This document shows, piece after piece, positions 1 through 12,302 of a DNA stretch of 51,734 nucleotides; position 1 is the first letter of the stretch; every line of letters starts with the position of its first letter. The notes under the pieces are model-generated. The model had not been told where the DNA came from and made no database searches. It worked only from the letters and a program-made list of their open reading frames with translations. Origin of the DNA: Phoronis australis (taxonomy: Eukaryota; Phoronida; Phoronidae); NCBI GenBank assembly GCA_002633005.1, contig NMRA01000280.1, forward strand, positions 472,669-524,402, in the 5' to 3' direction. Made by a program: the position numbers and the translations under genes.

Positions 1-1083
1 CCAACGTCTGACCATAGGAGCACTTAGAGCCGACCTCAGTGTATACAGAAATGACCGGGGTCTTTCTTTGGGTTTCTGACGGACCTTTTCCATAGTGCAA
101 TTTGTCTGTCATGGGTCATTCGGTGCAGTACTATTGCTCGTTTAAATCAGTTTTGGACGATACCTCGAATATCCAATTTAGCTCATTTTTGGTACCCTTG
201 TAAGGTCCCTAGGGGTCACACCCAGAGTGCAGACAACGGCAGACGTCCATTTCCGTATATATTGAAGTAGACTCTAAGTGCTGTTATGGTCAAATGTTGG
301 TACCTGTTAATCTATGATAAATGCTCTGGGCTGCAGGTCTAAGTATGCGTTTTTAGTTGAATACTGTTTTTATCTCTCGAATGCCCAGATGACAATGGAA
401 TATCAGCAGGTGACAGAACGAGGATTGATTAAAATCAGTAAAACCGGATTTAGTATCCTTATAAAAGCTTCATAAAATCGATTATAACGAAAGTCAGTTA
501 CAAGTTGAACGTCACGCTCCAATAATACTCACTCAACCTAACTTCTAATATTTTCAAAGTTAACTGAATTCCAGTCTTGCAGTGTAATTTTCATTTTTGT
601 TGGTGCACCACCACCTAAAATGGCTGCCATAGTAAGTTAAAGCGTATTTATGCATAATGGGTAATCACTCAATTAACTGCCGCCAAAGAGGAATGAAAAT
701 TACAAAATGTTTATTTTAGCGATACCTTTCGACTGATGAAATTCAACCCGACAGTCAAACTATATCGTAGTAGAGTAGATGAGGGCCAAGCCCTCGGACA
801 GCTTCACAAGGTTGGTCGATCTCGCCTTCTGTCCTTGCTGTGGTTGGCGCGGACGTGGATCGAGCGGCAGGACCTGGTTGGAAGGCGGTGGTGTTCTTCT
901 TCTTGTGGAGATGAGACGCTGGCTGGATGGCAACAGCGTCGTTGACTTCTAGGGTGTGAAGCTGCCTTAATGGCAACAGCTTACATGTTGTAACAGGTTG
1001 TCTTTGTGCTGCCACGTTGTGACAGTTTGCCGGACTCACATGAAGCCGGCTTAATGGTAACAGCTGTCATGCTAGTCCTTGCT
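1..1083. other. Gene-free flank
   Basis: I see no supported gene here. The reading frames near 736-1039 are short, overlap each other on both strands and resemble no family I know. The last ~130 bases (about 960-1083) carry degenerate versions of the repeat that becomes regular from 1084. Confidence 0.5.
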
Positions 1084-1395
1084 TGTCTTTATACTGCCCT
1101 GTCGGGACAGTTACCATTAGAGCAGGGCCCGAACCCTTGGTGCTCCTGGTACATGCTTGTCACTGGAACTCGGTTGTCTTTATACTGTCCCGTCAGGACA
1201 GTTACCCGGCAGTGGAGCAGGGCCCGAACCCTTGTTGCTCCTGGTACATGCTTGTCACTAGGATTCGGTTGTCTTTATATTGCCCTGTCGGGACAGTTAC
1301 CAGTAGAGCGGGGCCAGAACCCTTGGTGCTCCTGGTACATACTTGTCACTGGAATTCGGTTGTCTTTATACTGCCCCGTCGGGACAGTTAACTGT
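1084..1395. repeat. Tandem repeat, ~91-bp unit, about 3.4 copies
   Basis: The phrase TGTCTTTATACTG recurs at about 1085, 1176, 1271 and 1362, giving periods of 91, 95 and 91 bp. Each unit contains the near-palindrome CTGTCGGGACAG and the phrase GCTCCTGGTACAT. The second unit carries a 4-bp insertion. The open frames across it on the plus strand simply reflect the repeat and are not called as a gene. Confidence 0.85.
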
Positions 1396-1911
1396 CGGGT
1401 CACTAGCCGGAGGATCTGTGGCTGGGCCATTCAGATCTGTCTTGTAGTTGGTGTTGACAGAGTCAACGATCGACTGGGTGACTTCTTCTTTCTTGAAGTC
1501 GAGCCCCAGTTGGTAAGGTGTGTCAAAAATGCTGCGTTCTGCCACAGATTGGTCACTTAAGCCGTCACTCAAAGTCCTGGCGATAGGTCAATTACGTCAT
1601 CACAACCCGGAGTCCCCAATGTTGAATGACATGCAATGGCGGTGTGCAATGGCAGCAGGCACAGCTATGGGCGAGTTGCTAGCTGCTGGTGATCGGCTTA
1701 CGTACGACTACCGACTATGGCTTTTGTCAGAGGCATAGACCGCTATAATTCCGACATCATAACGGGGAAAATCGAGACAGGGGAACAAAGAGACGAGGGA
1801 ACATACTGTGTTCGGTCTGTGATTTTACCGTGGTTAATATCAAAGTTTGCGTGATAAGTTATATGCGAAATTATCATTAACAAGTCGGCATGACGGCGAC
1901 ATCCCGCTGCT

Positions 1912-1950
1912 CCCAACTTGTTCGATTCTATAGCCCAACAACAAGTTGGG
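1912..1950. repeat. Perfect 11-bp inverted repeat (hairpin) in module A
   Basis: CCCAACTTGTT at 1912-1922 is followed 17 bases later by its exact reverse complement AACAAGTTGGG at 1940-1950. The second copy of the module (48446-48485) keeps the same arms with one mismatch, so the hairpin belongs to the element and is not a local accident. Confidence 0.75.
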
Positions 1951-2090
1951 AAGTTTACCCCCGTAGCCAATATCGTACACCACTGATTAACTCNAGAGAA
2001 GCGGCCTTGGGCTCGGCCAGTCAACCCAGTCATCCAACAGACGATCCTGAATAAAGAGCCGATGTTTCTGAATAGTAAATATTGTCTTTT

Positions 2091-2327
2091 ATTGAACCAG
2101 GCCTTCATCGTAACATCTCCTCTGATTGGAGTCGAAACACGACTCCTCAAAGAGGGCAGAACACAGAGTGGCTCCGGACAGAATCGCTTTGTCCACGCTG
2201 AGGTCCCACACTCTCGTTCGGCGCACGAAGTGATGCCACTACTGCGCAACTTTGGCGTCCTTCGGAACACCGAGACGTTCTCCGTCTGACTGCTGTTGCT
2301 GCAGCCTCCGCAAACACATCTTTTCAT
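2091..2327 (-). pseudogene. Decayed THAP zinc-finger domain
   Basis: Reading the minus strand from the ATG at 2327, the first ~20 residues begin MKRCVCGGCSNSSQ, a typical THAP N-terminus with the first two zinc cysteines. About 60 nt in, the frame shifts. The neighbouring frame then gives a VPKDAKVAQ-like stretch, an in-frame stop, WHHFVRRTR and LCSALFEESCFD, which follow the THAP order (proline turn, Trp, basic FVRRTR, C-S-x-H-F). The zinc-binding His of the last motif is Leu. So the domain carries a frameshift, a stop and a lost ligand: a relic, not a working gene. THAP domains occur in P-element-type transposases and in cellular THAP proteins. Nothing beyond the domain is recognisable, so its parent cannot be told. 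Confidence 0.7.
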
Positions 2328-2800
2328 CCCTCTACGAATCTTCTTGACGCTAAATATACTTTACTTTCACTTCACTCTATACACTTGGTTGCTGATCCGA
2401 AATGTGTGCCGAACGACTTGGGTTCAATCCATGACGTTGTACATAATTATTATTGTTTTCAATTTTTATGTGTTTCTTTATGAGCTGTGCACTAAAGGCA
2501 CTGAAATCAAGTAAGATATAATAATAAAATTTATTTTGAGGTACTAGAGTCATGTTGCGTACACTTTAAGACAATCTATTCTGTCCAAACGGACGCACTG
2601 GGTTTGGCTGTGTTCATACGCATTCGCTAATAGCGTGCAAACACCATACGTTTCCATTGAAGCCGCAGGGAGATCCTGCTTGTTATTATACGGGACACAA
2701 GACTGAGCTGGGCAGTTAACAAAAGAGCCAGATGTTATCGCTCGTTCAGCACCCCTCACGTCTGGAAAAGTTACTGAACGACAGAACGCTGTAATGTTTT

Positions 2801-5229
2801 AGCAGTTCTTGTTGGTGTATGATTATACAAGAAGCAAAAGATAAATAAATGAATTCATAAGTAAATATCACCTCCCATTCCTGACAGGCTTAAAAACAAT
2901 TTTTAATTCTAAGTAGCAGAAGATATATAAACACCTCAACAAAAGTTCCGGCCACGGTATCCCAGTCTTCACCCGAAACGACCGGTGCACTTGCGGCCAC
3001 TGGTTCGAACCTATTTACATACATGCACGTCCCGTTTGCGTCCCTAAGAGCCCGTTCTCGAGGTGCTTTTTTCAATAGCTTATGTGTACGGTTTTTCGTC
3101 ACATTCGAGTAAAAGTAAAAAAAAACTGTCCAAAGATTTCCACGTAGCCTGAAGACTCATTGCTATAACATTCAGTTTGTTCCTAGCCTTGTGTGACTGA
3201 GTATAACGTGCCTGTCTCACTGCCTGTTTATTTTATTTTCCACCAGGCATAATCGCTTACTAGAATGGAGTTTTATGATCAACATATGTCCCGAATAATA
3301 GATAAATGATACGTGCGTCGCAAGCTCGTTACCAGAGATGAAAGGAGACCGAGGTAGGCGATATAAGGTCATTTATTACGACTAGTACAATTACAATAAA
3401 ATGAATACAGGTAAATAACGTATAATAGGTAATCTCTGGTAAGATGGGCAATAAAACTGAAGCGCCACAAAAGATGTTGTAAGACAGCTCATGCCCATCC
3501 GCAGGGACACACGAAGGGAGAGAAATGAAAAGAAAAGGGTGCAGGACTACTTACAAACGCTGTCAGCCGGATACCCAACCCTAACTCCGGGTGCCAAACC
3601 GGAGGGGGGGGGGTACGATTGCCAGGGCTGGAACACCCGACAGGTGCCGGTATTGCCTCACCCCGTGTCGTGGCGGGAAAATTAGATAAATGACTGAAAA
3701 ACAAGGGAGTAAAAGCGAACATAAAGTCAACAAACGAACAGGTAAGCTAGAGCACTAAAGTACGCAAAAGGCGGGTCCATATATGCTCACATAAATATAT
3801 TTAACGAGTGAAATACCACTTCACGCGAGTCCTTCCTTCTCAACTTATTTCAAAGTTATCCAGAAGCTCTCGCGACGTCTTGATTCACTAGATTTCCGCA
3901 AGAGTTGTCTGTATTGTGCGTAACCGCTCACTTGGTAATTTATTTACAAACCCAAGAGACTGGGAATGAATCGCATCTAAAGCCCGTTTCTGTATTGCAT
4001 TCTGTTACTCATCCCAAATTTTAGGTAACGACATGCCTTTATGCGCCGAGCACATGTAAAAGGAGCAACAAACTGCGAGTATTTTGCAAACCCAGAAATA
4101 AGTTTTCATATGAATTAGGATTGAGACAAATTTTGTAGCGATTAGTGGTCTAAATCAAAAGAAAGCTCGTCGATTCACTTTTGACCTGATTGGTCAACCC
4201 GAGGAAAATTGGACTGTTCCACCAATGGCAAATGATCCTACAATGTCTTTTGAAGGTAGACCTATCGTGGCAAGAGCAACTATGAAACAAACTTGTGAGT
4301 GTAGATTTTAAATCGTGAAAGCAAATGGAATGAGGCATTAGCATTTCAAAATGATGCCATGAAACATTGGACTGCTGTGGACTATCCATTCTGAGAATTG
4401 AACTAATGTTCTGTCTTGCAATTGCTTTCTTTCACTGAACCTGGAGTCACACAGTGTATCATTAAATAGGCTAAAACGTGATGAAAAGACTTGTTAATTT
4501 TTACTTCATAGGAAGCAATTAATTGAGAAGAAATTAAAAAAGGTGTTACCAAATGGAAGAAAAGACCATGTCTGCTTATTATCGCAGATGACGGAAACCA
4601 CAGAACAGCCGACCGATATGACTACGTAATAATACCGCTGCCCAACGACTCATTTGCCATTTTCTTAACGAACACATGTACACATTTAGCATACATTATG
4701 TCAATTTATGTCATTTTTGGTCGATTAAAGGCAGAAATATTCGAAAAACTGCGCACACTTTATACGGGACATAACGAATATCAAAATTACCCGATGTTTC
4801 TTTCGAAACACAAACCAATTATGTTGATTTTCTCAATTTCTTAGGTTTAGGTAATAAGAGCAAAAAAACTAGATGTACGCAACATTTAGTAGCTTTTAGT
4901 TACCAGCAACTCTCTCTTAGTGTAATGGGCCCGCTTTGTGGCCTACCGCATAAGGCATCGGGCCACCTGCACCCCCCTTTTTTACTAAATTCTCTCTTAC
5001 GTTTTATGGTGTTCCTTCCCTCACTTGACTGTTTGCTGAAACTTTTCATTGGGTTTCCTAACATGGCAGTGTCACATGTGTTTCCAACCAAGTTGGTTGT
5101 GATTCTCAGTTAAAGTTGCCCGGTTGTCCAGATAGCGGAAACATTTCACACCATTTTTTGTAAGGTTTCACCTTCTTATTTCCCAAAAACACTTCACTAG
5201 CCTAGTGAACAGCTAATTACTTTAATATA
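2801..5229. other. Gene-free stretch
   Basis: No reading frame here resembles a known protein. A G-run occurs at about 3604-3612, in a locally GC-rich patch (3540-3680) unlike its AT-rich surroundings. I see no clear repeat or RNA gene. Confidence 0.4.
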
Positions 5230-5670
5230 AGGCGTCCACTTCTTGGCCACTTTCAGGCGGGCCTTCTATATAAATATAAAGGGCCTCAATTTATGTCCGC
5301 CGCCAGGCAGGACCACTGTATTAATAACGGGTAATGTTTTTTTGACCACCTTCAGATGGAACCAAGCCATACTGATGTAGTTGGTCCCACTTTTGAAGCT
5401 CGAAAATGAATTTTTTTGCCTACCCGGTATGTCTTTTCAATAAGAATTATACCTATCCTTATTAATATGACATAAGCAAATATTCAGCCTCAGAAAAGGG
5501 GTCTCCTCCAATATTAATATAGGGCCCTGCCCGAAGACTATTAACAGCGGAGTCACCTACATCAATATAAGAGACCCACTTTCTGGCCACTTCCATGTAG
5601 GGCCCCCTATATAAATACTGAAAACACCACTTTTGGAGCTCTAACATGGATTTCTTGCCTAAGTCATTTT
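5230..5670. repeat. Diverged direct repeat, ~240-bp spacing
   Basis: The phrase around 5388-5423 (CCACTTTTGAAGCTC, then ATGAATTTTTTTGCCTA) reappears with changes at about 5630-5664 (CCACTTTTGGAGCTC, then ATGGATTTCTTGCCTA). The phrases before each, with TATATAAATA and ATCAATATA, are also related. Looks like two old copies of a dispersed or tandem repeat. Confidence 0.5.
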
Positions 5671-6534
5671 TCTTAGCAAGTCAATACTCAACTGTAGACA
5701 ACTGAAAATGGATGTCATTTACCAAGGTTTAGGTTTCACTGGTCAATGTTTTATTAACAAAGTCTAGGCAGAAGTAAGAGAGACCCTGTACTGAAATTAA
5801 TTCACATTAACAAACAACATTCAGTTAAGATAGTCAAGAACTACAACCCATACAATCTCCTCATGTATTGACAACAGCAGTGTGCCAAATACACTAGTAG
5901 AATAAAGTTATACAAGCCCAAATGTCGAGAACTTTGACACATATATGTATATATATACACACACGCACATACATTTGTATGTATACGTAAATAAACTCTG
6001 TTTAATAGCAGGAAGAGAGAAAAATTAATTGTTTACAAACCTTAGAGTCGACCCGCACTGAAAGACTCACAAAAAGACAAACTAATACACTTCCCCTAAA
6101 TGTTTGTAACAAGTGCAAAGTGACTAAAATATGGGAAACAGGATGAAAGTGAAAATCGATTGCATCAGATAATTCAGAATAATATGAATTTTGCATGAAT
6201 TTCTGTGTCCCAGACTCAAAACACTGTACGGCAGAGAATTTTTGCTAAATGTATCCCCAAGGGACAAAAAAATACATGAACAAAGACAAACCCTTATAAA
6301 TGACAGAGCCAACACAGAGCAACATCGGGTTCAAGAGACTCAGCTGAAGGATAACAACAAACAAAAGGTAATTTGCATACATGCTGAATAGCAAGATAAT
6401 AACACCAAGACTATATGACAGTCACGCCATGGCCAATGCTGTGCATATTTTCACTGAAGAATAGAGAAAGACAAGCTGTGCATTCATTGATCAGATACAT
6501 ATTTGGCACAATTCCCAAATTTAAGAAAATTTCT
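5671..6534. other. Gene-free stretch with a short AT/AC microsatellite
   Basis: No gene seen. About 5939-5993 is a low-complexity alternating purine-pyrimidine tract (ATATATGTATATATATAC then ACACACGCACATAC). Confidence 0.45.
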
Positions 6535-6733
6535 TCATTCTGCCTTGGGTTCCACTATAAACCAGTGGTTATTCTGCCAAGAATGGGTTCCACTATAAAC
6601 CAATGGGCACTCTGCCACGAATGGCTCCCACTATAAGCCAGTGGGTAATCTACCACGAATTTGTCCCACAACAAACCAGTGGTTACTCTGCAATGAATGG
6701 GTCCCACTATAAACCAGTGAGTACTTTGCCACA
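6535..6733. repeat. 38-bp tandem repeat, five copies
   Basis: The phrase CCACTATAAACCAGTGG, or a close variant, begins at 6552, 6590, 6628, 6666 and 6704, an exact 38-bp period. Copies differ by point changes only. The rest of the unit reads roughly TACTCTGCCACGAATGGGT. Confidence 0.88.
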
Positions 6734-8100
6734 GATGAAAAAACTAACAAAATAGCGTCTTGGCAAGTTTTAAGTATAATGACAAAATAAATAACGAAAA
6801 CTGGTGCAGTTCTACTAGTGATGTTAAGCCCGGGTTTGAGTCTGTTCTATGGCTTGCTTACTTAAAGCCTGACTTTAACTGAATTGTATTTTAGATGTAT
6901 TGGGTTAACCAGATAGACATAGCAAAGCCTTAGCAAAATAAGAAAATGCCAGCTAAATAACGCAAATGTAGTCCCTTCAAATGATAAGTGAAGCTGACTT
7001 TTCTTGTCATGTTGCATCACCACGAGATTACAGCACAAACAACAAAAGGCCATAACAGTTGTATTGAGTAGGGGTCTGAACAGCACACCATTGCTTGTAG
7101 GTGTTATTGGCAGCTGTTTGAATTAAAATGTGATTCTCCACTGACATAGACAAAAGCAATCAAATACACCTAGCAGTTTGTTACATTTGGCTCAGAGCGG
7201 TGCTCTTAAAATACTGTAGGAACCAAATTTACAGGTGTCACTGTTCAAGATAGGCTTTAAAGCACAGGCACACCAATCTCCCTATGACTCATAACAATAT
7301 GTTACCAAAGTATTACACAGTTGTAGATACGAGACGCAGATAAATTCAAGGGCCTGTGACTTAAAGCTTTAAAATAGTTTGTCACCATGGAAAACTCTCG
7401 AAAGTTAGGCACATGTTTGAAACTCGTTGGGAACTCGTCTAAATTGCTAACCATGGCCAACAATTAAGGTGAGTTATATGGTCACTTAGTGAAAAAACAG
7501 TCAATTATAGAGTCACAAAACCACTTGAACATACAGAGACTAGGAGTTCTCTCAAAGAGCACCAAAAGCATTTACCTGAGGAACACAACTCAAACGAAAT
7601 GCAAAATAACAGTTAAATTAATTTCACCAACCAAAATATACACAAATAAATACAGCATGATGTGGGCACATGACGCGTGCATGACATGATACTAAATAGC
7701 TGTCACCCACACAGATGAAAGCCTGTTACAGGAACTTAACCACATTGATAACTTACATTTTCAAAGCAAGTTGTTCCAAATCCATAAAGGAAGCAAAACC
7801 ATTATCACTGAAGTAGAACCAACTAACAGTCACCTCAAAACAAATGTTGAACAGCAGCCACTCACCAGCACACAAACCAAACGTCGCTCATGGTGCACAC
7901 TCTTTGTGCTGGTAAAGGTTCTTGTGGTACATGATTACATGGCATTTGTGCCGACTGATATGGGATCCACTCATGCCTAAAGGGTTTTGTTCAGTAGAAA
8001 CAGTTATATAACCTTTAATAGGGGTTTGATTACCATTCCTGAAACTTAAATGCTAAACAAGAGCAACGCAGAGTGTTGAAATGCACCTACAACTGCAACG
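6734..8100. other. Gene-free stretch
   Basis: No protein family, RNA gene or clear repeat recognised. A 19-base phrase at about 7430 (GGGAACTCGTCTAAATTGC) is also present at about 23994 inside SDF4 intron 1, hinting at a shared dispersed repeat. Confidence 0.4.
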
Positions 8101-8334
8101 CAAACAGTGTGCTTTTGAGGGTGTTTATTAGGGTCAAAAATGGACACTAGGTGGCATAGAATACATCAAATACATCCCAAAATAGATAATGCTATCGCCA
8201 TCATAACACAGACTTATTTGCCGAATTTCACTAAAAACTGCCAACAATCTCTGAAGATACAGAGGCAAACTTAAAAACTTAAATTGCCACTAGAGGGTAC
8301 AGTGTTAGTCAGAACCATCCAAAAGTCATAGGTA

Positions 8335-8741
8335 CCGGGATTTTCCATGGATAAGCCCATGGGCGTGTACTCGGAAAATGAAAAAATTCAGACGTTTTAG
8401 TAACACCAAATAAACTCCAGGGCGTTTATTCGAAAAGGCGGGTGTGTAAATGGAACGTCATAGGTTTCCTGACTTTGACATTTTTTACTTAAAAAATTTA
8501 TGTTAATAGATGCATAGTTTGCCCGCACTTTGTTCATTTTTATAAAAGATAAATGCTCCACAAGTTGACACTTAGAGGGCTTTTACGAGAAAAATTTCCA
8601 AATAAATGCCCCACTATCTGGACACTTGACACAAGAAGTTGTATCACCAAATAAACACCCACTTTTATTTATTCGGCACAATTTTCCGAATAGATGCCCA
8701 CAGGCGTTTCACTGGGTGGGCTTATCTACGGAAAACCCCAG
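8335..8741. mobile_element. 407-bp TIR element (MITE-like) nested in the array
   Basis: Left end CCGGGATTTTCCATGGATAA and right end, reverse-complemented, CTGGGGTTTTCCGTAGATAA form terminal inverted repeats of about 25 bp with a few mismatches. TA dinucleotides flank both ends (8333-8334 and 8742-8743), as expected for a TA-targeting element of the Tc1/mariner type. The interior has no coding capacity. The outer repeat continues on both sides, so this inserted into an existing array. Confidence 0.7.
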
Positions 8742-11103
8742 TAGCCATAGCCACATTTATAGTATAACACTTGCAAAATTTTACAAGAGCCTTAAAAAGA
8801 GTAAGGAGATACAGCTGAGGATGCCACAAGACAAAAAATTAACACCAGGAGGCATCACAGTAGTCACAGCCATACAAAAATCAACGTCATTTTATGAAGA
8901 ACAAAAACTGCACTAGGAAAAATAACAAAAAGCCATTTGGTGGTGCAACAATACATGGAACCCATATTAAAATGTAAGAGTATTGTCACCTCCTCAGTAG
9001 GAACTCATTTACCAATTTCAAAAAATCCATCGATGAACTCCAAAACAGAGGCAAATGTAAAAAAAAACAAAGATTTCCACTAGGGTGGTAGTCGAATGGT
9101 TCTGAAACTGATCATAATATGTTCTTAGGAACACATCTGCCACATTTCAAAAAGATCCTACAGAGAGTTACGAAGTCACAGTCGTAGATGTAATAAATGC
9201 CCCTAGGGGGCGTCAAAGTAGTTGAACACATCCAAATATCAATGTCAACCACCACTTTCTCATCAGAAACACATCAAACAATATTCACAATGATCCTTCA
9301 AATGGTATGGCAGATAGAAAGGAAGACAACAAAAATGGACTTGAAACTGTTAAAAATCCCCATAAGGAGGGCCACAATACGTAAATCTGTCCGAAAACAG
9401 AGAGGCATTGTCGTCATCTATTTGCCAATATTTCATGAGCTCGGAAGATACACAAGAAAACATAAAAAAATCATCACTAAGGGGCACACCAATCGTTATC
9501 ATCTGCTTTCAGCTCTATAGGAACATATCTGCTAAAGTTCTTGCAAAGGGTTAAGGAGCTTCAGCCCTGGATGAAAAAAACAACAAAATCCCCAGTAAGA
9601 CGTACCAGAGTAGTCGAATACATCCAAAAATCAATGTCAACTGTTGACTCCTCATCAGAAACACACCTGCCAATTTTCATAATGATCCTTCAAGCTTTTT
9701 GACAGATAGAAAGGCACACGCCAAAAAACGGACTTGAAAATTTTAAAAATGTCCACTAGGTGGCACAGAATCATTAAAGACGTCCAAAAATGGAAAGGTG
9801 TTCTTGTCTTGATGACAGAAAGCTATTTGCCAAGTTTCGTGAAAATCCATCCAAGAACTATGAGGATAGAAAGGCAACCAAAAATTGCCACTAGGGGGCA
9901 CAGCAGTACTTGTATCGGTCTGAAATTCATCGTCATCCGCTGTCAACTTCATAACAACACACTTGCCACATCTCATTAAGATCCTGTAAGGGGCTTAGGA
10001 GGTACAGCTGCGAATCCTGGATGCTCAGACAAAGATGACAGCAATATGCACCCACACATTAATGTGAGGGCACATGAAAATAACAAATTAAGAATTAGCC
10101 ACAGTTAGCTTGGTTAGCCGAGCAATATCCGCAATATTTGAAAAACGGCCTTGCAATCTGAAATCTAGTTAGTAATCTAGCAACACATAGAATTAACTAA
10201 TAAATATCCAACCAACTTTTCCAACTAGTGTTACAAGCACAGGTGCATCTTATATGATCAACATATGCCTACCATCCTACAACTACCGTAAGTTTAAATC
10301 CCCATGCAACTCCAATTTGCAGGTCAAATTCAAATGGTAATAGAAGAACAGTGAAGTATACGTCCCCAGAAACAATTGTTAAACTTCATTTGATCCTTTG
10401 GACAAATCTGGGAAAGTTTAAATCACTTGATATTAATAATAAACCTCTAACAAGAGCTGCGTCAAGATTTAGAATGCTGCCACTACTGCACCACAAATAG
10501 CATGGCTCTAAAGTAGTGATTAGCATCATAAAATGGCCACTATATAGTGATGAAAACATCAAACCTGTCTTACAATTGGCATCGCCACCTACCTATTAGA
10601 AAACTATTTGCCACATTTCAACGTAAAACAATCACATTCCACTAACAAAAAGACCAGTAACTGGATCTGCCAATTTGCCGTCAATTTAAAGGGAACAGAT
10701 ATGTCAAATTTCACAAAGGTTCTGTACCAGTTTTAGAAGAAATTCAGAAGCAAAAATGCCACTAGGGGCACTTATTAAAGTAGTTGCACCCATCCTAAAA
10801 TCAAGGCCAGTCATACTCTTGTCAGTGACAACACATACCAATTTCCATGATGATTCTCTGTGCAGATTAGCAGATACAGACAGACAACAAAAACTAGCCT
10901 TGAAAATAACAAAGAACCAATAGGTGACATCAAATCGGTCCTGGAATGAAAAAGCAATTGTGTCTCCATAATTTGCCAAATTTCATGAAAAACTGTCACG
11001 AAGCTCTGACAATACATAGCCAAATGTAAAAACTAAAATTGTCAATAAGGGGCACAGAGGTAGACGGAACAATCGAAAAGGGATGGTTAGCCATGGTAAC
11101 ATG

Positions 11104-11175
11104 CACAGGAAAACCCTTGCCACAGTTCACAAAAGTAACATTCACAGGAAAACCCTTGCCACAGTTCACAAAAAT
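11104..11175. repeat. 39-bp direct duplication inside the array
   Basis: CACAGGAAAACCCTTGCCAC with the following CAGTTCACAAAA occurs at 11104 and again at 11143, nearly unchanged. It is a recent local duplication within the older diverged array. Confidence 0.8.
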
Positions 11176-12302
11176 CCTGAAAAGGATTATAGGAGATAAC
11201 AGCTGCAGACGCAAAAACAAGATTATCATTAGGAGGTGCCACAGCAGTCAAACCCGTCTGAAAATCAATGTCAGCCATAGTTTTCTCAGCAGGAACATGT
11301 CTGCCAATTTTCATTATAATCTATTGAGCAACTGGGCAAATAAAGTGGTAGCCATCAAAAGACGGTACTCAAAAATAACAAAAATTGCCACTAGTTGGTG
11401 CAAACTATGTTGAATCTGTAGGAAAACAAAAAGGCACAGCAGTTGTCTCCTCAATAAAAACCTACTTGCCAAAATTAATGAAAATCCATTGATGAACTCC
11501 GAAGATTGAGAAGCATTTAGAATACAAATTTGCCACTAGGGGGCAAAGCAGTATTTGCACCAGTCCTAAACAGGTTACCATCTTTCATCATCTCCATAGC
11601 AACACACCTGTTAACTTTCACAAGGACCCCTCTTGAAGAGATTCGGCCACAGAAAATCACTACTAGGAGGCAACACAGAATGCGTAACGTTATACAAGTC
11701 AGTCGTGGTGTTCTCACCAGGAACTTATCTGCAACTTTTCATTAAAAGATCCCTTAGGTGATCTGGCAATTGGAGGTGGAACGGACTCAAAAATAACAAA
11801 AATGGCTACAAGGACACATAAAATACGTTGAATCCATCCGAAAATGGAATGGCATCACTGTCTCCTTAATATAAAGCTAAACCGTCAAGGAACTACGAAG
11901 ATACGGAGGGAAAGGTAAAAACAACTAAATTAGCCACTATGCGGGCAAAGCTGTAGTCTGAAATTTGTTATCATATGTCGTCAGTGTCATAGGAACACAT
12001 CTGCCAAATTTCATTAAGATCGTATGAGGGGTTTAGTAGATACAGCAGCAAACGCAGGACACCTTGACAGAGATGACAGCAATATGCAACCACATGTATA
12101 TGTGGGTGCATAAAAAGATTCAACCAGATAATAAACACATGTTGCTCAACAATGTTGTGCACAGAATTTTACCTTGCAATGAGTGTTCCTCATACAAATA
12201 CCACTCAGAACAACAACCACAAGAAAATAACAAAGGGGAGCTCTATGGGGCTTTCACATCAATTTAAAATCGTTTTCCAAACTTAACAACCAACTGCATA
12301 GA

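Larger units (their letters stand above)
1890..2800. repeat. Dispersed repeat, copy 1 (modules A and B flank a THAP relic)
   Basis: Two modules here recur in the same order and orientation near the other end of the window. Module A (about 1890-1990) matches about 48424-48520. Module B (about 2570-2800) matches about 48750-48960. The module B copies share phrases such as GGCAGTTAACAAA and AGATGTTATC. In this copy the interval between A and B holds a decayed THAP-domain sequence on the minus strand; the other copy has no recognisable THAP sequence. An N at 1994 lies just past module A. A decayed DNA transposon is the simplest reading, but no terminal repeats or target duplication were identified. 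Confidence 0.55.
8100..12115 (-). repeat. Diverged ~150-bp tandem arrays, two capped elements head to tail
   Basis: Phrases close to GCCACTAGGGGGCACA recur every ~110-170 bp (for example 8289, 9752, 9890, 10758, 11388, 11532), alternating with GCCAAATTTCATGAAAATCC-like phrases and ACAGGAACACATCTGCCA-like phrases. Two blocks can be separated, each ending on its right with a shared cap (AGATGACAGCAATATGCA followed by a small palindrome) at about 10031-10070 and 12071-12110. Between them, about 10080-10560 is not obviously repetitive. A reverse-complement copy of the family lies at about 40.1-42.3 kb. Read on the minus strand the cap comes first, about 200 bp after the SDF4 stop. The short open frames inside belong to the repeat. 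Possibly a tandem-core non-autonomous transposon; the family is not identified. Confidence 0.7.

Noticed and set aside
1006-1560. 184-residue plus-strand frame as a gene
   Set aside because: It is open only because the 91-bp repeat has no stops in that frame; the protein is the translated repeat.
3540-3680. GC-rich patch as a CpG-island promoter
   Set aside because: Too short, with no gene starting on either side.
9197-9979. Small frames in the 8-12 kb array as peptides
   Set aside because: They change frame from unit to unit and follow the repeat, with no conserved protein pattern.
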